Shown in pieces: positions 1 through 8,519 of a stretch of 64,000 bases of DNA. A model generated the notes under the pieces. That model was not told the origin of the DNA and made no database searches. It was given only the letters and a program-made list of their open reading frames with translations. The stretch is from an uncultured Eubacteriales bacterium (lineage in GTDB: Bacteria; Bacillota; Clostridia; Christensenellales; Aristaeellaceae): positions 1 to 64,000 of the forward strand of contig URJB01000006.1 of the NCBI GenBank assembly GCA_900548145.1. The letters run 5' to 3'. Made by a program: the position numbers and the translations under genes. How positions within the stretch are numbered: the first letter of the stretch is position 1; every line of letters starts with the position of its first letter.

Positions 1-216
1 CGCGGTGTGGGGGGTCAAGGGGCACTGCCCCTTGCGCGAGCCGGAGGGCCTGTCGCCGAATGGCGGTCTTTTCTATTCAACCAACAAGGAATTCACACCA
101 GACCCGCGAGCCGTGGCACCCGTCGTGCCACGGCGTTAAAACCCCAGTCAAGCCGCATGTCACCCTACGCCCCTGCGCGCATAGCGCGCAGAGATGGGTG
201 CAGGGCTTTAGCCCTG
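1..216 (-). repeat. Post-stop modular hairpin element, copy A (plus start of a second unit)
   Basis: Read on the minus strand, the element starts at the base after the TAG stop of the coiled-coil gene. It holds a small hairpin (CAGGGCTAAAGCCCTG), a GCGCGC hairpin, the linker around GGGGTTTTAACGCCG, a long hairpin with arms GCCGTGGCAC/GTGCCACGGC, then GCGGGTCTGG and a tract ending CGGCGACAGGCC. The hairpin at 16-34 opens a second unit that runs off the window. About 170 bp align closely with the copy after the cellobiose phosphorylase gene (62779-63006). No coding capacity was accepted here. Confidence 0.8.
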
Positions 217-849
217 CTAACGGATGCTTTGATCGATCTGCTGGCGGGTCATGCGGATGTCGGTCAGCTTTTCGCTGATGGTGCGGTCCAGCTGAGCCAG
301 CACTTCGTCAATATGCTGGTATACGTCGTGATAGAGCCGCTCGATTTCTTCCTTCGTGGACTGCTTCAGCTCTTCGGCCTCCATGTTGGCCCGGGCGGTG
401 ATCTCCTGCTGACTGACCAGCTGGGCGGCGCGGCGCTCCGCGTCCTGCACCATGTTCTGCGCCCGCTCCTGCGCCTCCTGCAGCATGGCGTTGGCCTGCT
501 GACCGGCCTTGTTCACCGTGTCCTGCGCCTGCTGGTTTGCCGCCGCCACCGTCTTCTGTGCCTGTGCCTGTGCGTCGTTCAGAAGCTGATTGGCGCGAGC
601 CGTGGCGGTCTGCTTGGTCTGCTCCGCACGATCGCTGGCCTCCTTCAGAATGGACATCTGGTTGTCCACCACGCCCTGGCACTGAGTGAAAACCGTGGGC
701 ATCTCCTTCGTCAGCGCTTCCAGAATGCGGCTCATCCGATCCTTGTCCACCATGCACATGGCGCTCAGAGGCACCTTCTTGGCCTGCAGGATCAGTTCTT
801 CCAGTTCGCTCATGTTCTGTTTGAAATTCAAAATATCGTCAGACTGCAT
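217..849 (-). CDS. Coiled-coil protein of unknown function, DivIVA/ATPase-like
   Basis: This 210-residue protein is almost all predicted coiled coil. Residues 60-150 are rich in Ala, Gln, Glu and Lys with heptad spacing, and no signal peptide, membrane segment or Walker motif is visible. Proteins of this composition are often labelled DivIVA-like or 'ATPase' in Clostridia, but nothing here proves either role. It starts 18 bases after coaD and is the last gene of the apparent alr-rsmD-coaD operon. A role in a cell-envelope or division scaffold is inference from shape and context only. Its stop codon abuts a modular hairpin element. Confidence 0.75.
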   Translation of the reverse strand: MQSDDILNFKQNMSELEELILQAKKVPLSAMCMVDKDRMSRILEALTKEMPTVFTQCQGVVDNQMSILKEASDRAEQTKQTATARANQLLNDAQAQAQKTVAAANQQAQDTVNKAGQQANAMLQEAQERAQNMVQDAERRAAQLVSQQEITARANMEAEELKQSTKEEIERLYHDVYQHIDEVLAQLDRTISEKLTDIRMTRQQIDQSIR

Positions 850-867
850 TTTTCTTTCCTCCCATGG

Positions 868-1353
868 TCAGTCTGCGTTCAGACCGGCCTTGATATCCTC
901 CATAATTTCAGCGGGCACAAAGGGCGTAATATCCCCGCCAAAATGGGCGATCTCCCGCACGGCACTGGAACTGATGAAGCCTTCCTCCGGGCTGGCGGGC
1001 AGCAGCAGCGTCTCCACCTTCGGGAATAGCTGCCGGTTGATCTGCGCCATTTGAAATTCCGTCTCAAAATCGTTGACCGTGCGCACGCCCCGCAGGACGG
1101 TCTCCGCCCCGGTCTTCCGCAGATAATCCACCAATAGCCCGCCGAAAGCGTCTATGCGCACGTTGGGCAGATGGGCGCAGGCACGGCGAAGCATGTCCAT
1201 GCGCTGCTCCACGGTGAAGGCGTTCTTTTTCGCCGGGTTTTGAAGCACCGCCACGATCAGCTCCGGGAAAATACAGGCTCCCCGCTCGATCAGGTCCAGA
1301 TGACCGATCGTGGGCGGGTCAAAGCTTCCCGGATAGACGCATAATCCTTTCAC
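868..1353 (-). CDS. coaD: Pantetheine-phosphate adenylyltransferase
   Basis: The enzyme transfers AMP from ATP to 4'-phosphopantetheine to make dephospho-CoA, the penultimate step of CoA synthesis in the cytoplasm. The 161-residue length fits the family (about 160). Visible motifs are the N-terminal nucleotidyltransferase signature YPGSFDPPTIGH with T/HxGH at residues 15-18, and the C-terminal ISSSAVRE motif. Its ATG overlaps the stop of rsmD by four bases, so the two are translationally coupled; rsmD-coaD is a common pair in Bacillota. Confidence 0.97.
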   Translation of the reverse strand: MKGLCVYPGSFDPPTIGHLDLIERGACIFPELIVAVLQNPAKKNAFTVEQRMDMLRRACAHLPNVRIDAFGGLLVDYLRKTGAETVLRGVRTVNDFETEFQMAQINRQLFPKVETLLLPASPEEGFISSSAVREIAHFGGDITPFVPAEIMEDIKAGLNAD

Positions 1354-1922
1354 ACGCCTTCCTCCTTTGCGCGGCCTTCATAACGGTACAGAAGCATTTC
1401 CGTGTCCCCATAGGCGCGCTGTTTCATCAGTGCAAACGCCGGAGATAGCTCGTTTTTCGTGCCGGTGCGGCGTTCCCACACCACGACGGCCTCCGGGTTC
1501 AGCAGCCCAGCCCCGTCCAGCTCGTCGCACAGAGGCCCCAAGTCGTCCATTCGATAGGGCGGGTCCAGAAACACCAGATCGAACCGCCGCCCCTCTCGGG
1601 CCAGCTTTGAAACCGCCTGTTTCCAATCGCAGGTGACCAGCTCCGCCCGATCCTGAAAGCGCAGCTTCTCAATGTTGCGGCGGATGCACTGGGCCGCTTC
1701 CCGCGACTGATCCACCAGCACGGCCCGGTTTGCGCCCCGGCTGACGGCTTCCAGTCCCAGCGCGCCGCTGCCTGCGAAAAGGTCCAGTGCAGCGCCGTCT
1801 TCCAGCTGGCCCTGCAGCATATTGAACAGGGATTCCTTCACCTTGTCCTGCGTGGGCCGGGTGTCCATGCCCTTAGGCGCCAATAGGGGCGTTCCCCGGG
1901 CGCTTCCCGCAATGATCCTCAT
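1350..1922 (-). CDS. rsmD: 16S rRNA (guanine966-N2)-methyltransferase
   Basis: RsmD methylates G966 of 16S rRNA in the 30S subunit using SAM. The 190-residue protein begins with MRIIAG as is typical, carries the SAM-binding motif DLFAGSGALGLEA at 47-59 and the catalytic DPPY motif of N-methyltransferases at 120-123. It overlaps coaD by four bases and follows a membrane-protein gene with a three-base gap, consistent with one operon. Confidence 0.96.
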   Translation of the reverse strand: MRIIAGSARGTPLLAPKGMDTRPTQDKVKESLFNMLQGQLEDGAALDLFAGSGALGLEAVSRGANRAVLVDQSREAAQCIRRNIEKLRFQDRAELVTCDWKQAVSKLAREGRRFDLVFLDPPYRMDDLGPLCDELDGAGLLNPEAVVVWERRTGTKNELSPAFALMKQRAYGDTEMLLYRYEGRAKEEGV

Positions 1923-1925
1923 GGG

Positions 1926-2732
1926 TCAGATCAGCCTTTCCGGCGTTTTGGCGCTGGCCTTTTTGCGGGCCTTCTTTTCCCTCTGCTGCTTGCGCTGCTT
2001 CTTGTTCACGCCGATCTTGATGCCGGTATTGATGCGCTCCCGCTGCACCGGGCCCTGCAGATAACCCACGCCGTAGGCGACGGCGGGCAGCAGCAGGAAC
2101 AGGGGGCTCAGGCGCTCGGCCAGCAGAGCCGCGTCGGTGCCCAGATAGGTAGCGATGCTCATCATGGGCATACACATGATCCGCACGATGACCCGCAGAA
2201 TTTCCAGTGCGGTCAAGGCGTGAGTCTCCTGATAGTAGCGCAGCGCGTCGCCAAATTCATCCTGCAAAAGCATTTCCTGCGTCCAGGAGGGCAGCGTGCC
2301 CAGTGAATAAGTGGTGGGCTTGGTCATCACGGCGAACACCAGCGCCACCAGCACATAGGGCAGCGCGCCCAGCAGCGCCTCAAAAAAGCCCTTCAGCGGA
2401 TGATAGCAGCGGTCGCTGTCCAGTTTGTCGATGGTTTTGCCCTCCTGCTGGCGGGCGTACATCATTTCACCGTAGCCCACGTCGCCGGTGCCCTGTTCCA
2501 TGCCTTTGGCGAATACGTAGTACAGCGCGGCGGCCACGATCATCACCGACACGACGATGCGCATCGCCAGACTGTCAAAGTTCATAATCATCGACGCAAT
2601 CGCGTAAACGAAGCAGATCATCAACATGCCTGCAAAGCGCTTCAGCACGGTCTTCCATGCGTCCTTTCCGCAGAAAGAGCCCTTCAGATAGGGCTTTTTG
2701 ACTGGTTCCACCTTGGGTTGTTTCGCCGCCAT
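1926..2732 (-). CDS. Membrane protein of unknown function
   Basis: The 268-residue protein has about five hydrophobic segments (near residues 33-50, 57-75, 118-138, 180-196 and 208-228) and a very basic C-terminal tail rich in Lys, Arg and Gln. I do not recognise a family. The ATG at 2732 was chosen because a GGAAAGGA ribosome-binding site lies just upstream; the open frame continues further upstream without a better start. It sits between alr and rsmD, probably in the same operon. The tail could bind RNA or phospholipid head groups, but that is speculation. Confidence 0.8.
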   Translation of the reverse strand: MAAKQPKVEPVKKPYLKGSFCGKDAWKTVLKRFAGMLMICFVYAIASMIMNFDSLAMRIVVSVMIVAAALYYVFAKGMEQGTGDVGYGEMMYARQQEGKTIDKLDSDRCYHPLKGFFEALLGALPYVLVALVFAVMTKPTTYSLGTLPSWTQEMLLQDEFGDALRYYQETHALTALEILRVIVRIMCMPMMSIATYLGTDAALLAERLSPLFLLLPAVAYGVGYLQGPVQRERINTGIKIGVNKKQRKQQREKKARKKASAKTPERLI

Positions 2733-2814
2733 ATTCTTCCGTCCTTTCCTTCCCGGATGACCGGGCGTTCCTCTTGAGATTGATATGGGTTCTTTATTAA
2801 TTCTCGCAAAAACG

Positions 2815-3930
2815 TCAGGCGTGCAGCCACACTCGGTGAACTCGCCGGGTGATACCCAGCAGCACCTCATAGCTGATGGTGCCCGCCCACTGGGCCAGTT
2901 CTTCGGCGGTGATGCGCTGGCCCTGCTGTTCGCCGATCAGCGTGACACGGTCGCCCAGCTGCACGTTCGGCACCTCCGTCACGTCGATCATGGTCTGATC
3001 CATGCAGATGCGCCCCAGAATGGGACAACGCTTGCCGCCCACCAGCATGAAGCCCTTGCCGCTGACCGCCCGGTGATAGCCGTCGCCGTAGCCCACGGCC
3101 ACGGTCGCCACCCGAATATCCCGATCTGCCACGAAGGTGCAGCCGTAGCCCACCGGATCGCCCGCATGAAGGGTCTTGAGGCAGGAAACCTCCGTATCCC
3201 AACGCAGCGCCGGTTCAAAGGGCAGCTCTGTGGGAACGGGCGGATAGCCGTACAGTGAAATGCCCTGCCGCACCATGGCGAAATCGCCCTCGGGCATCAG
3301 AAGCCCCATGGCGCTGTTGGACACATGGGCGGGAATGGACGGGTCGAAGCAGGAGCGCAGTTCCTTGAACCGGGCCAGCTGCTGCCGGGTAAAGGCGTTG
3401 ATCCCGCCGTTTTCCAGCTGTTCGTCCGCCAGACAGAAATGGGTGTAAATGCCGGTGGCCTTCACATGGGGAGCATGTTTGAGAGCCTCCGCCAGCGCTT
3501 CGGCCTCCTGAAAAGTCCGCAGACCGATCCGTCCCATGCCGGTGTCCAGCTTGATGTGGATCAATGCGTCCCGGCCCTGCTTTTCCGCTTCTTTTTCCAA
3601 AATTTCCACCATTTCCGGGGTAAAGACGGTCTGGGTCAGGTCGTGGCGGACGCATTCCTCCGCCGCTTCCTCCATGGCGGGACCCAGCACCAGAATTTCG
3701 CCGGAAATGCCGCCTTCCCGCAGCTCCACGCCTTCCTCCGCCAGCGCTACGGCGAAATGCTTCGCGCCCATGGAATGAAGGGCGGTGGCGACGGGAACCA
3801 TGCCGTGCCCGTAGGCGTCGGCCTTGACGACCGGCATGATCTCCGTTTTCCGGGGCAAAAGGCTCTTCTGTAAAAGATAGTTCTGGCGAATCTTTCCCAA
3901 ATCCACCGTGACCACGTTGTTGCGCAGCAT
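2815..3930 (-). CDS. alr: Alanine racemase
   Basis: Alr is a PLP enzyme that interconverts L- and D-alanine for peptidoglycan synthesis; D-alanine is also a common spore-germination modulator. The 371-residue length is normal. The PLP lysine lies in VVKADAYGHG near residue 36 and the C-terminal domain carries GRICMDQTMIDVT. The start is the ATG at 3930. It leads an operon with the membrane protein, rsmD, coaD and the coiled-coil gene. A promoter-like pair lies about 130 bases upstream, inside the end of the acyltransferase gene. Confidence 0.96.
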   Translation of the reverse strand: MLRNNVVTVDLGKIRQNYLLQKSLLPRKTEIMPVVKADAYGHGMVPVATALHSMGAKHFAVALAEEGVELREGGISGEILVLGPAMEEAAEECVRHDLTQTVFTPEMVEILEKEAEKQGRDALIHIKLDTGMGRIGLRTFQEAEALAEALKHAPHVKATGIYTHFCLADEQLENGGINAFTRQQLARFKELRSCFDPSIPAHVSNSAMGLLMPEGDFAMVRQGISLYGYPPVPTELPFEPALRWDTEVSCLKTLHAGDPVGYGCTFVADRDIRVATVAVGYGDGYHRAVSGKGFMLVGGKRCPILGRICMDQTMIDVTEVPNVQLGDRVTLIGEQQGQRITAEELAQWAGTISYEVLLGITRRVHRVWLHA

Positions 3931-4066
3931 ATTTCAGACTCCTTATCGCTTGCTGAAAGAAACGGCCCAAAATTTTCCGAAAAAAGTTTGCCCATTTTGC
4001 GCCGGTTTATGCCTGTCATTTTCAGCACGAGGACAAACGTCCCGCCGCTGTGAAAATGCAACTTTC

Positions 4067-4094
4067 AGTATACCACGATTCACCGCTATTACAA
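4067..4094 (-). promoter_or_regulatory. Putative promoter of alr operon
   Basis: Reading the minus strand, TTGTAA and TATACT are separated by 16 bases. The site overlaps the 3' end of the acyltransferase gene and leaves a leader of about 130 bases before alr, in which I see no known riboswitch. Confidence 0.5.
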
Positions 4095-5162
4095 GATGCG
4101 TTTCATGCCGGGGATGCGCCGCAGGAGCCATGCACCCGCCAGCGCGGCGGCGAACACGACAACCTCCCAGCAAAGTGCCGCCCCGAATGCGGGCATTTTC
4201 TTGCACAGGGGCAGAAAGAGCCGGTTTTTACTTTCGGCGATCAAAAGATCCTGTAACAGATAGATCCCGAAGGCGCAGCCCCCCAGCTCGGTCAGCAGCC
4301 GCCCGCTTTTGCGGGAGCCGCAGGCGCAGCGAACCAGCTGGAACAGCGACAGCGACGCGGCGATCACCGGCAGGGCGGGGGCCGTCCGCTCGTCCATGAA
4401 CCAGTACATCCGCCCGGGCTCCACCCGGTCGAATTCCAGCCGGGTCAGCGCCCAGCAGACGGCCAGCGACAAAGCCAGCGAGACCGCCGCAAGGAGAACG
4501 GAATTGCGGCGGGGCTCCCGGTATTTTACCAGATAATGGCCTGCGAAAAACAGCCCCAGATAGGCGCAGGGGATCAGCTGATCCAGATATTTCGGCAGCG
4601 CCAGCGCCGGAACATAGTGGCTCAAAAGCGGCCACGCCGCGCCGACGGCAAAGGTCAGGGCCATCAAGTACTCATAGTCCCGCTTTTCCATGGCCGATGC
4701 CATCCTCTGCCAGAGGGGCAGCGTCAGCAGCAGGCCCAGATAGAGCGGCAGATACCAGAAGCCGTCCGTTATCTCGCCCCGCCATATTTTGCCAAACAGC
4801 GCGCCGAAGTCCACTGCCCGGGGCCACAGGCCGTAATTCACCCATGCGTCCCACAGAAAATACAGATAGGAAGCCAGCACCAGCGCCAGCACCGTCCGCA
4901 GGATGCGGCGGCCCATTTTGGCATAGCTGTCCCGCTTGCCCAGCAGACACGCGCCGGAGATCATGATAAAAAGGGGCACGGCGGTCTTGCTCAGATAGTA
5001 CCAGAGAATGCTCCAGTGCCACTGGCTGTCAACCGGGGTCAGCGCTTTGAACACATGGCTATTGGTATGATTGACGATGACCAGAAAGGCCGCCAGAATC
5101 CGCAGGAAATCCAGAAACGCCGCGCGGGCTTTTGCCTTGTTCGCAGAATCGACGGCAGTCAT
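4089..5162 (-). CDS. Membrane acyltransferase, acyltransferase-3 family
   Basis: Family members transfer acyl groups onto surface glycans or lipids at the membrane. The 357-residue protein has about ten hydrophobic segments, starts with the typical LDFLRILAAFLVIVNHTNSH block (residues 18-37, with the family His in helix 1), and has the YYLSKTAVPLFIMISG block near 55-70. It overlaps the upstream glycosyltransferase gene by four bases (ATGA), so the two are probably co-translated and may modify the same surface polymer. The acceptor cannot be told from sequence. Confidence 0.88.
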   Translation of the reverse strand: MTAVDSANKAKARAAFLDFLRILAAFLVIVNHTNSHVFKALTPVDSQWHWSILWYYLSKTAVPLFIMISGACLLGKRDSYAKMGRRILRTVLALVLASYLYFLWDAWVNYGLWPRAVDFGALFGKIWRGEITDGFWYLPLYLGLLLTLPLWQRMASAMEKRDYEYLMALTFAVGAAWPLLSHYVPALALPKYLDQLIPCAYLGLFFAGHYLVKYREPRRNSVLLAAVSLALSLAVCWALTRLEFDRVEPGRMYWFMDERTAPALPVIAASLSLFQLVRCACGSRKSGRLLTELGGCAFGIYLLQDLLIAESKNRLFLPLCKKMPAFGAALCWEVVVFAAALAGAWLLRRIPGMKRIL

Positions 5163-6373
5163 AGCGCGGGCTCCTTTTCGTCAGCCTTGTGATGCCGAAG
5201 CAGCACAAAGCTGAGGTACAGAAGCACCGCCAGATTGATCAGCCCGCCCACCTGCAAAGGGAAGAAGGGCTTGCGGAACATATACTCCGAATAAGCGCTC
5301 AGGGTGGTCAGCGCGTTCAGCACCACGCAGACCCAGTTTTCCGGGCGATTCCGACACACGGCCCAGCAGAGCAGCAGCAGTTCGCCCACGATGGCATAGC
5401 GCTCGTGCATCCGGGGCAGGAAGAACGCGCAGCACAACACGCACCATGCGCCCAGCAATACGGCATACTGGCCGGATACCTCCCGGTGGCTGCGGATGAT
5501 CTGCACCGCCGCCACCCCAAGCGCTGCCACGCACAGGCAAAATCCCGTCCGGGAGAACATTCCCAGCGTCGCCTGCTTCTGCTGCAATGCATCGCCCAGA
5601 ATGGCGTACAGATTGGGACAATTATAGGTGATTTCGCTGTACATTCCCGTCTGGCCCAGATAGGTGTTCACCACGAACAGCGGGCTTTCGCCGATCAACG
5701 CCATGGGCAGGCTTGTCAGGAGCATGACCCCCGGCACGGTCAGAAACCAGAACAGGGAAAAGCGCTTCCGGCCCGCGAAATACGCGATCAGGAACAGGGG
5801 CAGCAGGAACACGGCCTGTAATTTCCACGCCAAAGAAACGCCCAGGCAGACCAGCCCCCATTGAGGTTTATCCTTCAAAAGCAGCAAGACGGCCAGCAGC
5901 GCGAACAGCGTATAGAAAATGTCCGTCTGGCCCCAACCCGCCACGTTCCACAGCATCACCGGACTCAGCCAGACCAGCGCGCAGCCCAGAAAGCAGCCCC
6001 AGCTTTGCTTTTCCTTAGGCAGGGCGGTTTTGAGGAGGCTATACACCACGATCAGATTCAGCACTTCAAACAGAAGGCTGCACCCTTTCAGCGCGGTATA
6101 GGTGGAAACGCCGGGCAGGAGCAGACTTTCCAGCCGCCACAGGTACAGATGCAGCGGGCTGTAGGTATACAGAAGCTCCGGGGCCAGCGCGGCCTTCATA
6201 CCGCCCTCCCGGATGGCGTCGTACCATGCGGAATTCATAAACTCCAAGTCAGCCGCCAGATTCGGCAGATAAGACCAGCGCAGGAACGCCCCAAGCGCCA
6301 GCACCGCCGCCCATGCCAGCCACAGCACGTGGTCGATCAGCCAGCCGCGCAGCTTTTCTTCCCATTTCATCAT
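5159..6373 (-). CDS. GT-C mannosyltransferase-like membrane protein (Gpi18-like)
   Basis: The 404-residue protein has about ten membrane segments and motifs of the polyprenyl-sugar-dependent GT-C fold: an early acidic site in NLAADLEFMN, a GWGQTD motif near residue 128, WKLQAVF, and PRMHERY in the C-terminal half. These fit bacterial Gpi18-like mannosyltransferases (COG5542). The start at 6373 was chosen because a GGGGGAA ribosome-binding site precedes it and the hydrophobic N-terminus then begins normally. It is translationally coupled to the acyltransferase. The sugar donor and acceptor are unknown. Confidence 0.8.
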   Translation of the reverse strand: MMKWEEKLRGWLIDHVLWLAWAAVLALGAFLRWSYLPNLAADLEFMNSAWYDAIREGGMKAALAPELLYTYSPLHLYLWRLESLLLPGVSTYTALKGCSLLFEVLNLIVVYSLLKTALPKEKQSWGCFLGCALVWLSPVMLWNVAGWGQTDIFYTLFALLAVLLLLKDKPQWGLVCLGVSLAWKLQAVFLLPLFLIAYFAGRKRFSLFWFLTVPGVMLLTSLPMALIGESPLFVVNTYLGQTGMYSEITYNCPNLYAILGDALQQKQATLGMFSRTGFCLCVAALGVAAVQIIRSHREVSGQYAVLLGAWCVLCCAFFLPRMHERYAIVGELLLLCWAVCRNRPENWVCVVLNALTTLSAYSEYMFRKPFFPLQVGGLINLAVLLYLSFVLLRHHKADEKEPAL

Positions 6374-6427
6374 TGGTCGGTTCCCCCTGTTGTTCCGCCG
6401 AAGTACCGGCGGACGGTTATCAGAAAC

Positions 6428-6455
6428 ATTATAACACAATAGGCGGATTTGGCAA
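6428..6455 (-). promoter_or_regulatory. Promoter of the GT-C/acyltransferase operon
   Basis: TTGCCA and TATAAT are separated by 16 bases on the minus strand. A CCGCCG/CGGCGG hairpin lies in the short leader just before the ribosome-binding site of the gene at 6373. Confidence 0.65.
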
Positions 6456-6465
6456 ACGCGCCCAT

Positions 6466-7668
6466 TCAGCGGGGCATTTCCAGCCGGGAACAGCCGTTGA
6501 AAGCGGCGAATTTCAGCAGTCGCTTTTCCACCGCGGCGGAAAGCGCCCGCCCGGGCGTTTTTCCGTCCTCGTACCAGATGCGGCGGACTTGCAGCGTGTC
6601 CGCCGCCCGGTCGGGCACAGCCTCCACCCGGCCGACGAAATTCTCTCCATAAAGAAGGGGTAGCACGTAATAGCCGTACTTTCGCTTTTCCTTGGGAGTA
6701 TAAATTTCCCACGTATAATCAAAGTCGAACAATTCCCGGATGAGCCTCCGATCCCAGAGCAGGCAGTCCAGCGGGGCCAGCAGCTCACACCGGGGCCGAA
6801 GGGATTCGGCAGACATGGCCCGTTCCAGCAGCGCTTCTTCCCCGGCCCGGCAGTACAGCGGGCAGCGAACGCCCTCCACCGACAGTTCCTGAATGCGACC
6901 CTCCGCCACCAGCAGCCGTCGGAAGCATTCCGCCCGTTTTCCGGCGTTCAGCCCCCACAGGTTCAGCCATGCGTCCGACGGGCGGTTCCACAAAAGCCCT
7001 ACCGCGCCGATGCGCCGTTCTACCTGCCACGCCAGATGGTCGTTTTCTTCCGGCAGGGGATCAGGGGCGCTTAAAAGCGCCGGCGGCAGGTATTTTTCCG
7101 CCAGGTCGTAATATTTGCGTGCTCCTTCCTTATGATGGATCACCAGTTCGCCTGTGGAATACATCTGTTCCAGCACCGACCGGGCCGCGCCGGTCTGACC
7201 GTGCCACTGGCCGCTCCAATGGATCATGGAATGCCAGTACATCTGCCCCTCCACCGGCAGCGTGTCGGAATTGACCGGGCCGTTTTCCCGGAGATACTGC
7301 CGGGTCCGTTCTTCCATCTCCGCAAGACCCTCGAACTGCCGGCCGCCCTCCCGGGCGCTGCGGCGGTAGCGCTCGAAATAGGGCCAGTCCTCTGTTGGAA
7401 GGATAGACAGATTCTTATCGGGATAATCCACCAGCAGCCGGTCACGGTACAAAAGCTGCCAGAGGGTCTGCTTCGTAAAGCCCTGTACCCGGGATTGCAG
7501 CGTCAGCTCGGCGTTTTTGCCGCACACGTCCACCGGGTCGAACTGGATGCAGCCCGCCTGACGCACAAAATCATACGCGCCCTGCTTTCCCCGGAAACGA
7601 TACGCGCCGATCAGCCCGTGGTGCAGCAGCAGAAAGCGCCGCGCCTGTCTCCTGGTCAAAATTGTCAT
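6466..7668 (-). CDS. YcaQ/AlkX-like DNA glycosylase family protein (HTH_42)
   Basis: The 400-residue protein belongs to the winged-helix YcaQ family; E. coli YcaQ (AlkX) unhooks interstrand DNA crosslinks. Recognisable parts are the N-terminal TRRQARRFLLLHHGL helix, the CIQFDPVDVCGKNAELTLQSR block, and the C-terminal RCELLAPLDCLLWDRR and YGYYVLPLLYG segments. The ATG at 7668 has an AGGGGGA ribosome-binding site; the further upstream ATG does not. A TATAAT box at 7704-7709 on the minus strand probably drives it, and no partner gene is apparent. Confidence 0.85.
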   Translation of the reverse strand: MTILTRRQARRFLLLHHGLIGAYRFRGKQGAYDFVRQAGCIQFDPVDVCGKNAELTLQSRVQGFTKQTLWQLLYRDRLLVDYPDKNLSILPTEDWPYFERYRRSAREGGRQFEGLAEMEERTRQYLRENGPVNSDTLPVEGQMYWHSMIHWSGQWHGQTGAARSVLEQMYSTGELVIHHKEGARKYYDLAEKYLPPALLSAPDPLPEENDHLAWQVERRIGAVGLLWNRPSDAWLNLWGLNAGKRAECFRRLLVAEGRIQELSVEGVRCPLYCRAGEEALLERAMSAESLRPRCELLAPLDCLLWDRRLIRELFDFDYTWEIYTPKEKRKYGYYVLPLLYGENFVGRVEAVPDRAADTLQVRRIWYEDGKTPGRALSAAVEKRLLKFAAFNGCSRLEMPR

Positions 7669-7764
7669 CTGAATCCCCCTGACGTTCAAAAGTCGCTGGG
7701 GCTATTATAGCAAAAAATTGGCAAAAATTTAGCAGAAAAGTAAAAAAGCAAGTGCAAAACGAGC

Positions 7765-7793
7765 TTGCGAATCGTTTTTCCTTATGCTATGCT
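7765..7793 (+). promoter_or_regulatory. Promoter of the lipobox/sorting-signal protein gene
   Basis: TTGCGA (7765-7770) and TATGCT (7788-7793) are separated by 17 bases, about 50 bases upstream of the TTG start. Confidence 0.6.
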
Positions 7794-7843
7794 GAAAAAT
7801 AGCCATATTCCATTTTCCCTTGCTTAGGAAAGGAGTCTTTCCC

Positions 7844-8458
7844 TTGAAAAGCACCCTGAAACGCGTTGTTTCCCTTCTGTTTTTGCTGCTTCTCTCCGCC
7901 GTGATGATGACGGGCTGTATCAAAGCCAATATCGACGTAGTGGGCGGCGAAGTTACCGCCGCGCCGTCCAGCGGCAAGCTTCGTCTGCTGCTGGAACAAC
8001 CGAGCGCGATGCCTATTGACGCTCTCCCCGCGAAAAATCTTACGCTGGAAGAAGTGAATCTGACCGACGACAGCGAATTTGTATTGGTCGATCTCTCGAC
8101 CAGCAAGAGAGTTTCTACCGTAAAGAACGCCTACATTGAAAAAGATTCCCAATACACGAACATTACGTGGAAGGGCGAAAATGGTTTTGAGTGTCAGATT
8201 TCCATTTTGATCCCTTACAATCTCCCGGCCGGTACCTATCAGGTACAAACCTACAACGCGGCGGTAAGGTATCGGACAGAAGCGGGAACTTTTACGGAGA
8301 GAGAGCTCAATATTGATTCCTCCAGCTTCAACAGAACCTTTACCGTAGTCGAAACTATTCCGCAGACGGGCGACCATGCCGCGCCGCTGCTATGGGCCGG
8401 ACTGCTGGTTCTGGCGGGCGCAGGTTTCGTGCTGCTTCGCCATCGCAAGCACGCCTGA
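7844..8458 (+). CDS. Surface protein with both lipobox and sortase-type sorting signal
   Basis: The 204-residue protein starts with a lipoprotein signal peptide whose lipobox ends M-T-G-C at Cys25. It ends with IPQTGD, a hydrophobic segment and an RHRKHA tail, the layout of an LPXTG-type cell-wall sorting signal. The middle is beta-rich and unrecognised. TTG at 7844 was chosen because AGGAAAGGAG precedes it with eight-base spacing; an in-frame TTG at 7820 lacks such a site. Having a lipid anchor at one end and a wall-sorting signal at the other is unusual and would tie membrane to wall. No sortase gene lies nearby. Confidence 0.82.
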   Translation: MKSTLKRVVSLLFLLLLSAVMMTGCIKANIDVVGGEVTAAPSSGKLRLLLEQPSAMPIDALPAKNLTLEEVNLTDDSEFVLVDLSTSKRVSTVKNAYIEKDSQYTNITWKGENGFECQISILIPYNLPAGTYQVQTYNAAVRYRTEAGTFTERELNIDSSSFNRTFTVVETIPQTGDHAAPLLWAGLLVLAGAGFVLLRHRKHA

Positions 8459-8483
8459 TTTTTCCGAACATACATATATAAGA

Positions 8484-8519
8484 AGCGCCATGCGATTTCC
8501 CGCATGGCGCTGTTTTTTT
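8484..8519 (+). terminator. Intrinsic terminator of the surface-protein gene
   Basis: An 11-bp stem (AGCGCCATGCG/CGCATGGCGCT) is followed by a run of seven T. The run overlaps the 3' end of the convergent SipL-like gene. Confidence 0.9.
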
